The notes under the pieces: model-generated | What the model was told of the DNA's origin: nothing | What the model saw: the letters and a program-made list of their open reading frames with translations, nothing else | Database searches by the model: none | Assembly (NCBI RefSeq): GCF_000981225.1 | Contig: NZ_LAJC01000014.1 | Span: 1 to 64,000 of the forward strand | Reading direction: 5' to 3' | Origin: Allosalinactinospora lopnorensis | Lineage (GTDB): Bacteria; Actinomycetota; Actinomycetes; Streptosporangiales; Streptosporangiaceae | Length of the DNA: 64,000 nt | Part shown: positions 34,068-43,241 of the stretch, piece by piece | Layout of the letters: each line of letters starts with the position of its first letter | How positions within the stretch are numbered: the first letter of the stretch is position 1 | Program-made: the position numbers and the translations under genes

Positions 34068-35167
34068 GTGGGTATCTCGGTCACGCGTGGGCAGGTTCTC
34101 GGTTTCCGGGTGCGGGCCCAGCAGTTGGAGCGGGAGTCCGGCCGACTGGCCGACACCGCGGTGCTGGATGCGGGCGTGCAGGACACCGGCCCGGACGGCG
34201 GGCTGTGGGCGCTGGCGATCCGCGGCGTGGACGTGTCGAAGCCTCCGACGCGGAGTTGGCCACGGCCTGGACAATCCGCGGGGCGCCGCACGTCTACCGC
34301 CGTGCGAACCTGCCGCAGGTGGCCGCCGCGGTCTGGCCGTTCTCCGAGGCCGACGCCGCCAAGCGCATCTACGACGCGGCCAAGCCGCTGAAGGAGGCAG
34401 GTATCGGCGCGCTCGACGCGCTGGAGGCGGTCGCGGCGGCGATGCGGTCGGTGGTGACCGAGCCCATGGTCAAAGGCGAGGTCTCCACGCGGATGACCTC
34501 CCTGATGGACCGGCCGTACCTGCGGTACTGCCGTCCCTGCCAGGCTACGCACCTGTACGAGATGCCGTTCCGGCTCGCGGCGCTGCGTGCCGGGCTGGAG
34601 CTGCAGGCTGGCACGTCGCCGCCGGTACTGCGGTCCATTCCCGGCTTCGAGCGGGCAGTCGAGGTGCCGCAGCACTACGAGGTCGTTCGCAGCTACCTGC
34701 GCCTGTGCGGGCCCGCCACACCGAAGCACGTCGCCGACTACCTCGACGCGCCGGTCAAGGAGATCAAGGCCCGCTGGCCCTCCGACACCGTCGAGGTCTC
34801 GGTCGACGGGCAGACCAGGTGGCTGCTGGCGATCGACGCCGACGGGCTCGCGGCGGGACCGGCGAGGACGACACGGCTGCTCGGTCCCTACGACCTGTTC
34901 CTGCAGGCGAAGGACCGGTCCCTGCTGGTCGGCGACCCGGCGCGCGCCAAGGCCCTGTGGCCGGTGCTGGGTCGGCCCGGCGCCGTACTCGCCGATGGCG
35001 AGATCGTGGGGACGTGGCGGCCGCGCGCATCCGGGAGGAAACTGAAGGTGCGCGTCGAACTGTGGACCGGTGCTCCGGCGTCGGTACGCGGCGACGTGGC
35101 GGAGCAGGCCGAGCGGCTGGCGGAGTACCGGCGCACCGAGCTGTCCGGCGTCGAGTTCGCCGACTGA
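34068..35167 (+). CDS. Winged-helix DNA-binding protein, AlkZ/HTH_42-like (frameshifted)
   Basis: The N-terminal part (VTRGQVLGFRVRAQQLER, then VLDAGVQDTGPDGGLWALAIRG) and the remainder (TAWTIRGAPHVYRR, YLRLCGPATPKHVADYLD, RTTRLLGPYDLFLQAKDR) lie in two frames. One base appears to be missing at about 34230-34248, and restored length is ~366 residues. The family (HTH_42, DUF1006) includes the interstrand-crosslink glycosylases AlkX/AlkZ and many uncharacterised actinobacterial members. The GTG at 34068 is preceded by TACTAT (34055-34060) at leaderless spacing; an ATG at 34059 is the alternative start. DNA-repair function is inferred from family only. Confidence 0.7.
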
Positions 35168-35255
35168 GGTCCCTCCCCTTCCTCCTTGCTCCTGCGGAAT
35201 CCGGGCCTTCGGCGCGTCTTGGTCCAAACGCTGGGAAGGAGTGATCTCCGCGAGC

Positions 35256-35951
35256 TCAGTGCCTGTGCTGCTCCCAGACGCCGACAGGGATCCGTTCGAG
35301 GACGTCGATCAGGTGATCGGCGGCTTCGAGGGCGTAGTCGGGATCCAGCCGGATGCTCTCCCAGGTGACCAGGTGGTCGCCGGTGAAGCGGAGGGGAACC
35401 CGGCGGCCCGGCGGCTGGGCGAGCAGCCACGTCCTGAGCTCCTCGCTCAGCACGGAACGGGCGAAGTCGTCGTCGTCGGCGGTCACCCGGAAGGCGTCGT
35501 CGAAACGCGGATCGCCGATCCGCAGGTCGTGCATGCCGATGAGGTTCAGCAGCACGTGTCCGAAGTGCTGCTCCTTGATCTCCAGCACGGGGGTGGGGGC
35601 CGGCGTGGCCACCGCCGCGATCCGGTGGCGGTGCGTGGTGCTCGTGGTGCTCTGCCCGTTGTGGCTGCGCTTGGTGTAGCGGTGCTCGTAGAGGAGCACC
35701 CGGTGGCCGCGGTGGGAGCCGGAGAGCACGTGGTCGGCGCTGCGGCTTGAACCGCCGCGGTCGAACGGGTCCCCCGGGAAGTGGTCGACCAGGTCGGGGC
35801 GCCGCTCGTCGTACCTCCACCCGTGTCGCCCGGCCCACGCGGTCAGTTCCTTGACCTTCTTGCTGTGGGCCCCCGCGGCCATGCACATTATGGCGATGGC
35901 GATCGCCGGGCCGAGGATGAAGAGCACGACGGGGAATGCGGACTCGTCCAT
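35256..35951 (-). CDS. Hypothetical membrane-anchored protein
   Basis: This 231-residue protein has one N-terminal transmembrane helix (FPVVLFILGPAIAIAIMCMAAGA) and a cytoplasmic or extracytoplasmic domain of ~200 residues. The domain begins LTAWAGRHGWRY and has a conserved-looking centre (VLEIKEQHFGHVLLNLIGMHDLRIGDPRFDDAF). Similar proteins are common and uncharacterised in actinomycetes. Its start codon lies only about 20 bp from the left end of the IS605-type element, so the insertion may have replaced its native promoter. Confidence 0.6.
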   Translation of the reverse strand: MDESAFPVVLFILGPAIAIAIMCMAAGAHSKKVKELTAWAGRHGWRYDERRPDLVDHFPGDPFDRGGSSRSADHVLSGSHRGHRVLLYEHRYTKRSHNGQSTTSTTHRHRIAAVATPAPTPVLEIKEQHFGHVLLNLIGMHDLRIGDPRFDDAFRVTADDDDFARSVLSEELRTWLLAQPPGRRVPLRFTGDHLVTWESIRLDPDYALEAADHLIDVLERIPVGVWEQHRH

Positions 35952-36086
35952 CGAATCCTCCTGAGGGGGCCACCGGTTTTAGTCGGTGGGGGAATCAGGC
36001 CTTCCGCGTAGCGGGTCAGGAAAAGCCGATTCGCCGCTAGGCGGACCGGCGCCCACCCCAGACCACGCCTGGTAGACCTGTCTGGC

Positions 36087-36532
36087 ATGTATACTACTCG
36101 TGTGTCTGTGGCTCGGAAGGTTCGCCGGTTCTCCGGGGGCGTGTACGACTTGGGATTGCACGTGGTGTGGTGCTCGAAGTACCGCCGCCCGGTCATCGGT
36201 GGACGCGTCGCACACCGCCTGGAAGAACTCATCAGGCCAAGGCCGACGAGCGCGGGTGGGAGGTCATTGCCCTTGAGGTGATGCCCGACCAGGTGCACCT
36301 GTTCGTCAAGCACGACCCGAAAGCATCGGCGTCGTATGTGGCCAACCAGTTCAAGGGGTACACCTCGCGCGTGTTGCGCGAGGAGTTTCCGCACCTGAAA
36401 TCCAAGCTGCCCACTCTGTGGTCGTCGTCGTACTTCGCCGCCTCGGTCGGAGCCGTATCCGCTGACACCGTCCAGCGGTACATCGATACCCAGTGGGAAC
36501 GCCCGTGGAGGAAGCGCGAGGAGGACGCATAG
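36087..36532 (+). pseudogene. tnpA: IS200/IS605 TnpA (Y1 transposase), frameshifted and with altered HUH motif
   Basis: The protein starts VRRFSGGVYDLGLHVVWCSKYRRPV, then continues in another frame as KADERGWEVIALEVMPDQVHLFVK and ends with the catalytic tyrosine region VQRYIDTQWERPW. One base is missing at about 36232-36238, and adding a G restores the protein. Independently, the His-hydrophobic-His metal site reads Q-V-H in MPDQVHLF instead of H-V-H. This substitution should weaken or abolish single-strand cleavage. Confidence 0.75.
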
Positions 36533-37740
36533 TGCACCGCGCTTACAAGTTCCTCCTTCGCCCGACCAAGCGGCAGCAGGCGGCATTGAGGGGAATGCTG
36601 GCCGACCACCGGTCGCTGTACAACGCTGCGCTGCAAGAACGACGCGACGCCTACGCCCACGCATCCACGACGCCTATCACCTACGGCGACCAGTCCGCCC
36701 AGCTCAGGGAGATCCGCGCGTTCGACCCCGAACGCCAGGGCCGCTGGTCGTTCTCTTCCCAGCAGGCCACCTTGCGACGGCTGGACAAAGCCTTCCAAGC
36801 GTTCTTCCGACGTGTGAAAGCTGGCCTCAAGCCCGGCTACCCCCGGTTCAAGGGGGCTGGTCGCTTCGACACCGTGGTCTTTCCCAAGGACGGCGACGGG
36901 TGCCGGTGGGACTCCACCCCCGAGGACCCGGTGAGGCGGGTGCGGTTCCGGGGTGTCGGGCACGTGCGTGTCCACCAGCACCGCCCGCTCAAGGGCCGGG
37001 TGAAGACGATCAGCGTCAAGCGGGAAGGCAAGCGCTGGTTCGTCGTCCTGGCCTGCGATGAGGTTCCCGCCGAACCGCTGGAGCCGACCGGGCGCGTCAC
37101 CGGGATCGACATGGGGGTGGCATCGTTCACCACCACATCCGAGGGCGAGCGCATCCCAAACCCTCGGTTCCTTCAACGGTCGGCGGACAAGCTGGCCAAC
37201 GCGCAACGTGACCTCGCCAGGTTTCCCCGGGTAAAGGCGGAGAACCGGACCCGCAAGCACAACGCCGCTCAAGCGAAGGTGTCGCGGCTGCATGCCAAGG
37301 TGCGCCACCAGCGCCTGGATCACCACCACAAGACCGCGCTCGACCTGGTGCGCCGGTTCGAGACGATCGCACACGAGCAACTGAACATCGCGGGCATGAC
37401 CAAGGTGCCTGCACCCAAACCCGACCCGGACGGCGGTTACCTGCCCAACGGCGCCGTCGCCAAATCTGGGTTGAACAAGAGCATCCTGGACACGGGTTGG
37501 GGATTGTTCCTGGGAATCCTCGCGCACAAGGCTGCAAGGGCCGGTCGCGAGCTGTTCCCGGTGGATGCCCGCAACACCTCGCGCACCTGCCCCCGCGAAC
37601 TGTGCGGGCACGTTAGTGCGGACAACCGCCCCACCCAGGAAAAGTTCCGCTGTTCCCGGTGCGGCTACACAGAGCACGCCGACCGGGTGGCAGCGATCAA
37701 CGTAGGAATCAGGGCCGGGCTGGTCCTTCCTGCCGCCTGA
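36532..37740 (+). CDS. tnpB: TnpB RNA-guided nuclease, apparently intact
   Basis: This 402-residue protein starts at a GTG that overlaps the tnpA stop (TAGTG). The RuvC residues are in place: Asp in TGIDMGVASF, Glu in IAHEQLNIAG and Asp in HADRVAAINVG. The zinc finger (CPRELCGHV ... CSRCGY) lies between the last two. TnpB proteins of this family use a right-end-derived omega RNA to cut DNA and so maintain the element. A short N-terminal region (YKFLLRPTKRQQAALRGMLADHRSLYNAAL) is typical. No frameshift is seen, although the adjacent tnpA is damaged. Confidence 0.9.
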   Translation: MHRAYKFLLRPTKRQQAALRGMLADHRSLYNAALQERRDAYAHASTTPITYGDQSAQLREIRAFDPERQGRWSFSSQQATLRRLDKAFQAFFRRVKAGLKPGYPRFKGAGRFDTVVFPKDGDGCRWDSTPEDPVRRVRFRGVGHVRVHQHRPLKGRVKTISVKREGKRWFVVLACDEVPAEPLEPTGRVTGIDMGVASFTTTSEGERIPNPRFLQRSADKLANAQRDLARFPRVKAENRTRKHNAAQAKVSRLHAKVRHQRLDHHHKTALDLVRRFETIAHEQLNIAGMTKVPAPKPDPDGGYLPNGAVAKSGLNKSILDTGWGLFLGILAHKAARAGRELFPVDARNTSRTCPRELCGHVSADNRPTQEKFRCSRCGYTEHADRVAAINVGIRAGLVLPAA

Positions 37741-37805
37741 ACGACGCCAGGAGAAGCCCGCCGCTTTAGCGGTGGGAGAAGTCACGAGGGCCTTTCGTCG
37801 CTCGC
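37560..37805 (+). ncRNA. Putative omega RNA of TnpB element 1
   Basis: By analogy with characterised TnpB systems, the guide RNA should run from the 3' part of tnpB through the right-end hairpin (37759-37776). Its guide would be copied from the flanking DNA starting near 37786 (GAGGGCCTTTCGTCGCTCGC). The hairpin is seen directly. The transcript and its ends are inferred. Confidence 0.35.
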
Positions 37806-37991
37806 GGGGGCCTCATCGCGGGACGCCGCGATCCGGAGGCGGGTTCCGGCCGGGCCGGCACCTGCGGTCAGGGGTAGGGAACGTCCTGCTCCAGCGGCGG
37901 CCGGAGCGCCCCGCCGGGCCGCGGCACGGCACTTGGGGCACACCCGCCGCCCCTCGCCGACCGGGCCGCCGGATTCGGGGAACGCGCCCAT
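37782..37991 (-). CDS. Small Cys-containing ORF abutting the IS right end
   Basis: This is a 69-codon frame with good third-position G/C in its first half and a CxxC (RRVCPKCRAAARR). Its stop codon lies in the IS right end, so the original C-terminus may have been displaced by the insertion. No family is recognised, and it could be spurious. Confidence 0.25.
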   Translation of the reverse strand: MGAFPESGGPVGEGRRVCPKCRAAARRGAPAAAGAGRSLPLTAGAGPAGTRLRIAASRDEAPASDERPS

Positions 37992-38626
37992 TCACGGTAC
38001 ACGGCTGAATCGGGTCAGCCGCGAACGGCCCGACGCCGGTCCGCGCAGGGTCTGGTTCCGGCCCGGCCGCCAGGCGTGTGTCTCTCCTGACGGCAGGCGC
38101 ACACCGCCCTCATCCCCACTCGCCCGACGCCGCGACCGAGGGGTCCCCGTGTGCCGGCATCGCGCTCCTCCCGTCCACGAGAGGTTGCGCCCGTCCGGGG
38201 CCATGAGACCGCGGTACCGCACCGCCCCTCCGCACGGCCGGTCCTCCAACCAGCAGGGACAAAAGAACGAGACGTACGGGGGCTCCGCACGCCCCGGCCG
38301 TCCGTGTGGATCATGCCCCGGAAGGAGGCACTGTCGCATCGCTCGGCGAAGGCGCGCCGGTGACAGCACGGCCGGATGGTTCGCGGTCCACTGGGCCCGA
38401 TATTGCCTCGGGCCGGCCAGGTAGGTTCTCCGCGGGATGCTCGTGGCCGTTGGAACCTCCCGGCGGGTGGGTAGTACCCGGTAGGACCAGCTCCGGCCTT
38501 CGGCGTGCGGGAGCAGTGGGCCACCGGGGCGGCGCCGGTGCCGAACCACGGGGAACCGCGGCGCGTTGATCCGTTGTGCTCCCGCCGGCGGCCCATCGGC
38601 ACACATGAGGCGAGGCGGCACGGAAT
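37992..38626. other. Intergenic stretch without a recognisable gene
   Basis: About 630 bp between the IS-flanking ORF and the SDR gene. Several open frames exist, but none shows a recognisable family, a ribosome site or consistent codon bias. The last 100 bp must hold the SDR promoter. Confidence 0.4.
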
Positions 38627-39466
38627 ATGGACAGGACGATCGTGCTCACGGGGGCCACCAGCGGCATCGGCGCGGCCGCCGCCTTGCTGCTGGCCGACCG
38701 GGCCGGCCGGCTCGTCGTGCACGGTCCGCAACCGGCCGCGGAGGTCGCGGACCTGCTGGCGCGACTGAGGAAAGCGGGCCGGAGCGAGGTGCACTATGTC
38801 CGGGCCGACTTCGGCGAACTGGCGGCCGTCGGCGAGTTGGCCACCTCGATCGGCCGGCTGACCGACCGGGTCGACGTGCTCGTCAACAACGCGGGGCGTC
38901 CGGGACCGCCGCGGCGGCGGCTGAGCCATGACGGCAACGAAGTCACCCTGCAGACGAACTACCTCGCCGCGGTCGTGCTGACCGAGCGGCTGGCGCCATC
39001 ACTGCGCGCGGCCGGCGGTCGTGTGGTGCACGTCGCCTCGGCCACGCACGCGTCGGCGACGCTGGAACTGGACGATCTCAACCTCGACCGGCACCCCTAT
39101 AGCCCAACGATCGCCTATTCCCGGTCGAAGCTCGCGATGGTGGCACACGCCCTGTGGCTGGCCGGCCGGAGCGCCGGGGCAATACCGGGCATCGTGAGCA
39201 TCAGCCCGGGGGTGATCAGCACATCCCTGCTGCACGCGATGTACGGGATAGGCGGTGCGCCCGTCCAGCACGGAGCGCGCAACGTCGTGCAGGCCGCACT
39301 GGCCGGGGACGTCGTCTCGGGGCAGTATCTCGACGACGGCAGGGTGACGCTGCCGAGCGCGACCGCGCGAGACGCGCGTTTCCAGCGTGAGCTGGCCGAG
39401 CGCACCCGGAACCTGCTGGACCCCTCCGAGGGGGACACCACGGTCCGCAGCGGCCATGCCGGCTGA
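38627..39466 (+). CDS. Short-chain dehydrogenase/reductase
   Basis: This 279-residue protein has the SDR cofactor motif TGATSGIG at the N-terminus and NNAG (DVLVNNAGRPG). The catalytic region is VHVASATHAS with YSRSKLAMVAHAL (Tyr-x-x-x-Lys; YSRSK). Its extended C-terminus (SPGVISTSLLHAMYG) is like retinol dehydrogenase-type SDRs. It is transcribed alone and converges on the NhaC gene, with a strong hairpin in between. Substrate unknown. Confidence 0.85.
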   Translation: MDRTIVLTGATSGIGAAAALLLADRAGRLVVHGPQPAAEVADLLARLRKAGRSEVHYVRADFGELAAVGELATSIGRLTDRVDVLVNNAGRPGPPRRRLSHDGNEVTLQTNYLAAVVLTERLAPSLRAAGGRVVHVASATHASATLELDDLNLDRHPYSPTIAYSRSKLAMVAHALWLAGRSAGAIPGIVSISPGVISTSLLHAMYGIGGAPVQHGARNVVQAALAGDVVSGQYLDDGRVTLPSATARDARFQRELAERTRNLLDPSEGDTTVRSGHAG

Positions 39467-39533
39467 AGACGCGCCACCGCGGCGGGAAGTGAGCGGAGTG
39501 AGCGGAGCCGCCGGGCATCGGCAGGTCCATGGT

Positions 39534-39571
39534 CCCGACCGCCGGCCGGAAGGCGGGGACCGGCGGTCGGG
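39534..39571. terminator. Bidirectional terminator between SDR and NhaC genes
   Basis: CCCGACCGCCGG (39534-39545) and CCGGCGGTCGGG (39560-39571) form a perfect 12-bp stem with a 14-base loop between two convergent genes. Confidence 0.65.
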
Positions 39572-39609
39572 GTGATGAAAAGCCCGCGTCGCCACCGGTC
39601 CCCGTGCTG

Positions 39610-41217
39610 TCAGGAGTCTGCGGCGATCCGAGTCTCGCCCGGGGCTTCCTCGGCAGGGGCAGGGGACTGCTTGCCGATCAGCCGCAGCCCGGCGACCAGC
39701 ACGACCACGGCCATGGGGAACGCCAGCCACCACGGCAGGCCGAAGCCCACCGGAATGAGCCCGAACACGAGCGCGACGGCGCCGGCGTAGAGCGCGTACG
39801 GGATCTGGGTGCGGACGTGGTCGATCACGTCGCACTGCGAGGCGAGCGAGGAGATGACCGTCGTGTCGGAGATCGGCGAGCAGTGGTCGCCCCAGACGGC
39901 GCCGGCGAGAACGGTCGACACACTGGCGAACAGGATCGGGTGGCCCTCCGGGAACGCGTTGCCCTGGGCCTCCAGCACCGCCCACGCCACCGGCACGGCC
40001 AGCGGCGTCAGGATGCCCATCGTCCCCCAGCTGGTGCCGGTGGCGAAGGCGACCGCTGCCGCGATGACGAACAGGATGGCGGGCAGCAGCGCGGCGGGGA
40101 TCGCATCGCCGAGGGCCCCGGCGAGGAACTCGGCGGTCCCCAGTTCCTCGGTCAACGCGGACAGCGACCAGGCCATCGTCAGGATGATGACCACGTAGAG
40201 CATCGACGTGACACCGGAGAACCACGACGCCACGGTCTCGCTGAGCGTCAGGATCCGCTGGCCCACGCTCATGACCCCGGCGACGAGCACCGCCAGCAGC
40301 GACCCCCACAGCAGGGCGGAGAACGCGTCGCCGTCGCCCATGACCTCCATGGCGTTGTCGCCCTCGCCGGTGACGATGAGCCCGATCAGGGTCGTCGTGA
40401 TCAGCACGACGATCGGGACGACGGCGTTCACCAGCCGGCGCGGCGTACGCTCATCGGGCTGCAGTTCCTCGGCGAGCGCTTCGCTGTTGCCGAGCTGCGA
40501 CCCGGGCCGCAGCACCTGGCCCTCCCGCGCCCGCCGCTCGGCCTTCAACATGGGGCCGAAGTCGCGCCCGCTCGCGGCGATCGCGAACACGAGGACGACG
40601 GCGAGAACCGGGTAGAAGGCGTAGGCCAGCGACTCCACGAAGACCGCGAAGCCGGTCCGTTCGAGGCCGATCCCGTCCGCGGCCTCACCGAGCAGGCCGA
40701 CCTGGAAGCCGATCCAGGTGGTGAACAACCCGAGCGTGGCGACCGGCGCGGCCGTGGAGTCCACCAGGTACGCCAGTTTCTCGCGGGATATCCGCAGCCG
40801 GTCGGTGACGGGCCGCATCGTGTTGCCGACGACGAGCGTGTTGGCGTAGTCGTCGAAGAAGACCGCGACGCCGAGCCCGCCGGTGGCGGCCTGCCCGCGG
40901 CGCGGTGTCGACGCCCAGCGTGTCACGAGCTTGACGATGCCGTCGGTGCCGCCGTTGCGGCGGATGATGCCGACCATACCGCCGATCATCAGGGAGAAAA
41001 CGATGATCATCACGTGGTCCGGGTCGGACAGGGCGTCGACGACGTAGACCCCGACCGTGTCGAGCAGGGAGATGCCCAGGCCTTTGAGTGTCACCCCCTC
41101 GACGAGCCACGCGCCGAGCCAGACGCCCGCGAGGAGTGACGGAAGGATCTGGCGAGTCAGCAGCGCAAGGCCGATCGCGAGTAGTGGTGGCAGGATGGAG
41201 AACCAGGTCGCTGTCAT
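39610..41217 (-). CDS. NhaC-family Na+/H+ antiporter-like transporter
   Basis: This 535-residue membrane protein has about 12 hydrophobic segments. It shows NhaC-family signatures such as GGLGVAVFFDDYANTLVVGNTMRPVTD in the first half and WGTMGILTPLAVPVAW plus AGAVWGDHCSPISDTTVISS in the second. Some members exchange amino or organic acids rather than protons alone. It follows the racemase gene by 20 bp on the same strand, so the physiological substrate may be the amino acid or N-acyl amino acid handled by that pair. Confidence 0.87.
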   Translation of the reverse strand: MTATWFSILPPLLAIGLALLTRQILPSLLAGVWLGAWLVEGVTLKGLGISLLDTVGVYVVDALSDPDHVMIIVFSLMIGGMVGIIRRNGGTDGIVKLVTRWASTPRRGQAATGGLGVAVFFDDYANTLVVGNTMRPVTDRLRISREKLAYLVDSTAAPVATLGLFTTWIGFQVGLLGEAADGIGLERTGFAVFVESLAYAFYPVLAVVLVFAIAASGRDFGPMLKAERRAREGQVLRPGSQLGNSEALAEELQPDERTPRRLVNAVVPIVVLITTTLIGLIVTGEGDNAMEVMGDGDAFSALLWGSLLAVLVAGVMSVGQRILTLSETVASWFSGVTSMLYVVIILTMAWSLSALTEELGTAEFLAGALGDAIPAALLPAILFVIAAAVAFATGTSWGTMGILTPLAVPVAWAVLEAQGNAFPEGHPILFASVSTVLAGAVWGDHCSPISDTTVISSLASQCDVIDHVRTQIPYALYAGAVALVFGLIPVGFGLPWWLAFPMAVVVLVAGLRLIGKQSPAPAEEAPGETRIAADS

Positions 41218-41237
41218 GATTATGGTCTTTCCTGGGA

Positions 41238-42348
41238 TCAGCGGTGGGGATACAGGTCGCGTCGGGCGACGGTGAAGCGGCGCAGCACGTCGGGGAGCAC
41301 GTCCACGCCAGTACCGGGGCCTTTCGGCACCGGAAGGGAGCCGTCGTCCAGGACGAACGGCTCTGTGATGTCCTCGGCGTAGAAGCGGCGGGATGCGGAG
41401 ACGTCCCCGGGGAGCACGAAACCGGGCAGCGCGGCGAGCGCGAGGTTGGGGGCCCGGCCGACTCCGGTCTCCAGCATCCCGCCGCACCAGACCGGGACAC
41501 CGTTCGCGGCGGCGACATCGTGAATGCGCCGGGCTTCCAGGTAACCGCCGACGCGAGCGGGTTTGACGTTGACGATCCGGCACGCTCCGAGCGCGATCGC
41601 CGTGGCGGCGTCGCGGGCGGAGCCGATCGTCTCGTCGAGGCACAGGGGCGTGCGTACCAGCTTGGCGAGTTCGGCGTGGCCGCGCAGGTCGTCCTCGGCC
41701 AGCGGCTGTTCGATCATCAGCAGGCCGAAATCGTCGAGCCCGCGCAGGTGCTCGGCGTCGGTCAGCGAGTACGCGGTGTTCGCGTCCACCTGCAGCAGCA
41801 GGTCCGCGCCGAACTCGGCGCGGACCGCCCGGACGGGCTCGATGTCCCAGCCGGGCTCGATCTTCAGTTTGATCCGCAGGTAGCCCTGGGCGAGGTAGTC
41901 GGAAACGGCGCCCACCAGCTCGGGAATCGAATCCATGATGCCGACCGAGACCCCGGAGCACCCGGTCGCGCACCGAGCCGAGGTAGGTGGCCAGCGGCAT
42001 GCCGTAGGCGCGCATCTCCGCGTCGAGGACCGCGGTTTCCAGCACCGCCTTGGCCAGCGGATGCCCCTTGACCGCTTCGACGGCCGGGGCGATACGCGCG
42101 GCCCCGGGATCCCCGAGGGCGACCACGCGCGGGATGAGGTGGTCGCGGAGTACGAGCTCGGCGCTCGCCGCGAACTCGTCGCAGTACAGCGGTTCGGGGT
42201 CGCCCGCGAACTCCGCCCAGCCCTCCGCGCTGTCGGTGACCACACGGAGCAGGAAGGTGTCCTTCTCCGGCATCGAGCCGAACGAGGTCCGGAACACGCC
42301 GGTCAGCGGCAGGCGGATGTGGACCAGCTCGATCCGTTCGATCTTCAC
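41238..42348 (-). CDS. N-succinylamino acid racemase / o-succinylbenzoate synthase family enzyme (frameshifted)
   Basis: The protein starts MKIERIELVHIRLPLTGVFR, and downstream of the break continues GIMDSIPELVGAVSDYLAQGY. All enolase-superfamily residues of the NSAR/OSBS branch are visible: KxK in RIKLKIEPGWD, metal ligands in LQVDANTAY, LLMIEQPLAEDD and LCLDETIGSA, and the second acid/base lysine in VNVKPARVGGY. The two parts are in different frames. The shift around 41951-41956 (a CCCC/GGGG run) corresponds to one extra base, or two missing ones. The gene overlaps a GNAT gene by 4 bp. NSAR plus GNAT succinyltransferase recalls the characterised pathway that converts D- to L-amino acids through N-succinyl intermediates. 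A menaquinone (MenC) role is less likely given that context. Confidence 0.82.
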
Positions 42349-43241
42349 TGTTGCTCCCGGTGGTGTTCCCTGTGCTCCCGTTGCTCCTGGCGCGCGAGGT
42401 GATACCAGTTGTCGCGCGACATGCCGATGGCGATGAAACCATCGGCCATGGCCGGTACGAACACGTCGCGTACGGCCGCCCGCCAGCTCGCCGCCTGCCC
42501 GGGATCGGTCCGGCGCAGGGCGACGATGTCATCGGGTACCCGGCACCACAGGCCATGGGAGTCCATGACGGTGAGCGGCCCGCCGTCCGGCGCCCACTCC
42601 GGTGCGTGTTCGGGGGAGGACGGGCCGGCTCCTGCGGCCCGGTGGGGCCGGCCGTGCGCGGCGTCCGGGGCGTGCACGCTGTCCAGCGCCCAGCTCACGG
42701 TCAGCCGGTCGGTCTCGTCGCCGTCGTTGGTGCCGTCAGCGAGGGGGCCGTAGAAGTCCACGATGTACTCGTTTGCCACCGCGCCGAGCTTGACCAGGTT
42801 GAAGCGGGCGTTGCGGCTGACGAGTGGATCGAAGGTCCACGTCAGCGACGTCGCCCCGTTTCCCAGCGCCCACGCGCGCTGCGCGTGTTTGAGCGCGAAC
42901 CCGATCCCCCGGCCCGGCCTGGCCGACGCCGCGATCAGGGAGTAGGCGCCGCGCGTCCGGGGCGGCCCGAATACGGCGGCGGCCGCCCCCGCCGGCTCCG
43001 GACCGTCTGTGCCGTCGACGTCGTAGGCGACGTGCACGGCTCCCCCGGAATGGACGAGCGCGCGCAGGACGTCGGCGGCCAGCGGTTCCTGGCCCGGTTC
43101 GCTGCCCCAGACCGAGGCGAACAACTCGGCCACCGGTCCCAGCCGCCGCGGGTCGTCCACGGTCTCGATCCGAACGCCCGCATGTTCGGCTGTGGTCTCG
43201 GCGGCGCGTTCGGCTGCTTCGGTGGCGGTGCGGTTACGCAT
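42345..43241 (-). CDS. GNAT-family acyltransferase paired with the racemase
   Basis: This 298-residue protein has its ATG at 43241 with GGGAGG 8 bases upstream; the frame is open to 43262. It contains a GNAT fold (VAELFASVWG at the start, SLIAASARPGRGIGFALKHAQRAWAL for CoA binding, TWTFDPLVSRNARFNLVKLGA). This is the pattern of the GNAT enzymes found beside NSARs, which succinylate D-amino acids. Its stop overlaps the racemase ATG (ATGA). Specificity is inferred from context. Confidence 0.8.
   Translation of the reverse strand: MRNRTATEAAERAAETTAEHAGVRIETVDDPRRLGPVAELFASVWGSEPGQEPLAADVLRALVHSGGAVHVAYDVDGTDGPEPAGAAAAVFGPPRTRGAYSLIAASARPGRGIGFALKHAQRAWALGNGATSLTWTFDPLVSRNARFNLVKLGAVANEYIVDFYGPLADGTNDGDETDRLTVSWALDSVHAPDAAHGRPHRAAGAGPSSPEHAPEWAPDGGPLTVMDSHGLWCRVPDDIVALRRTDPGQAASWRAAVRDVFVPAMADGFIAIGMSRDNWYHLARQEQREHREHHREQQ

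Larger units (their letters stand above)
35969..37784 (+). mobile_element. IS605-type element 1 (tnpA + tnpB in tandem)
   Basis: A Y1-transposase-like gene and a tnpB gene lie head to tail and overlap by one base. Both ends carry a related hairpin without terminal inverted repeats, as in IS200/IS605 elements: CCACCG ... CGGTGG with TTTTAGT in the loop at 35970-35989, and CCGCCGCTTTAGCGGTGG at 37759-37776. I place the right end near GTCAC at 37781-37785. The exact left cleavage site and its target motif are not determined. Confidence 0.65.

Noticed and set aside
38015-38929. A 304-codon minus-strand frame upstream of and overlapping the SDR gene
   Set aside because: It overlaps the SDR start region antisense and shows no family resemblance.
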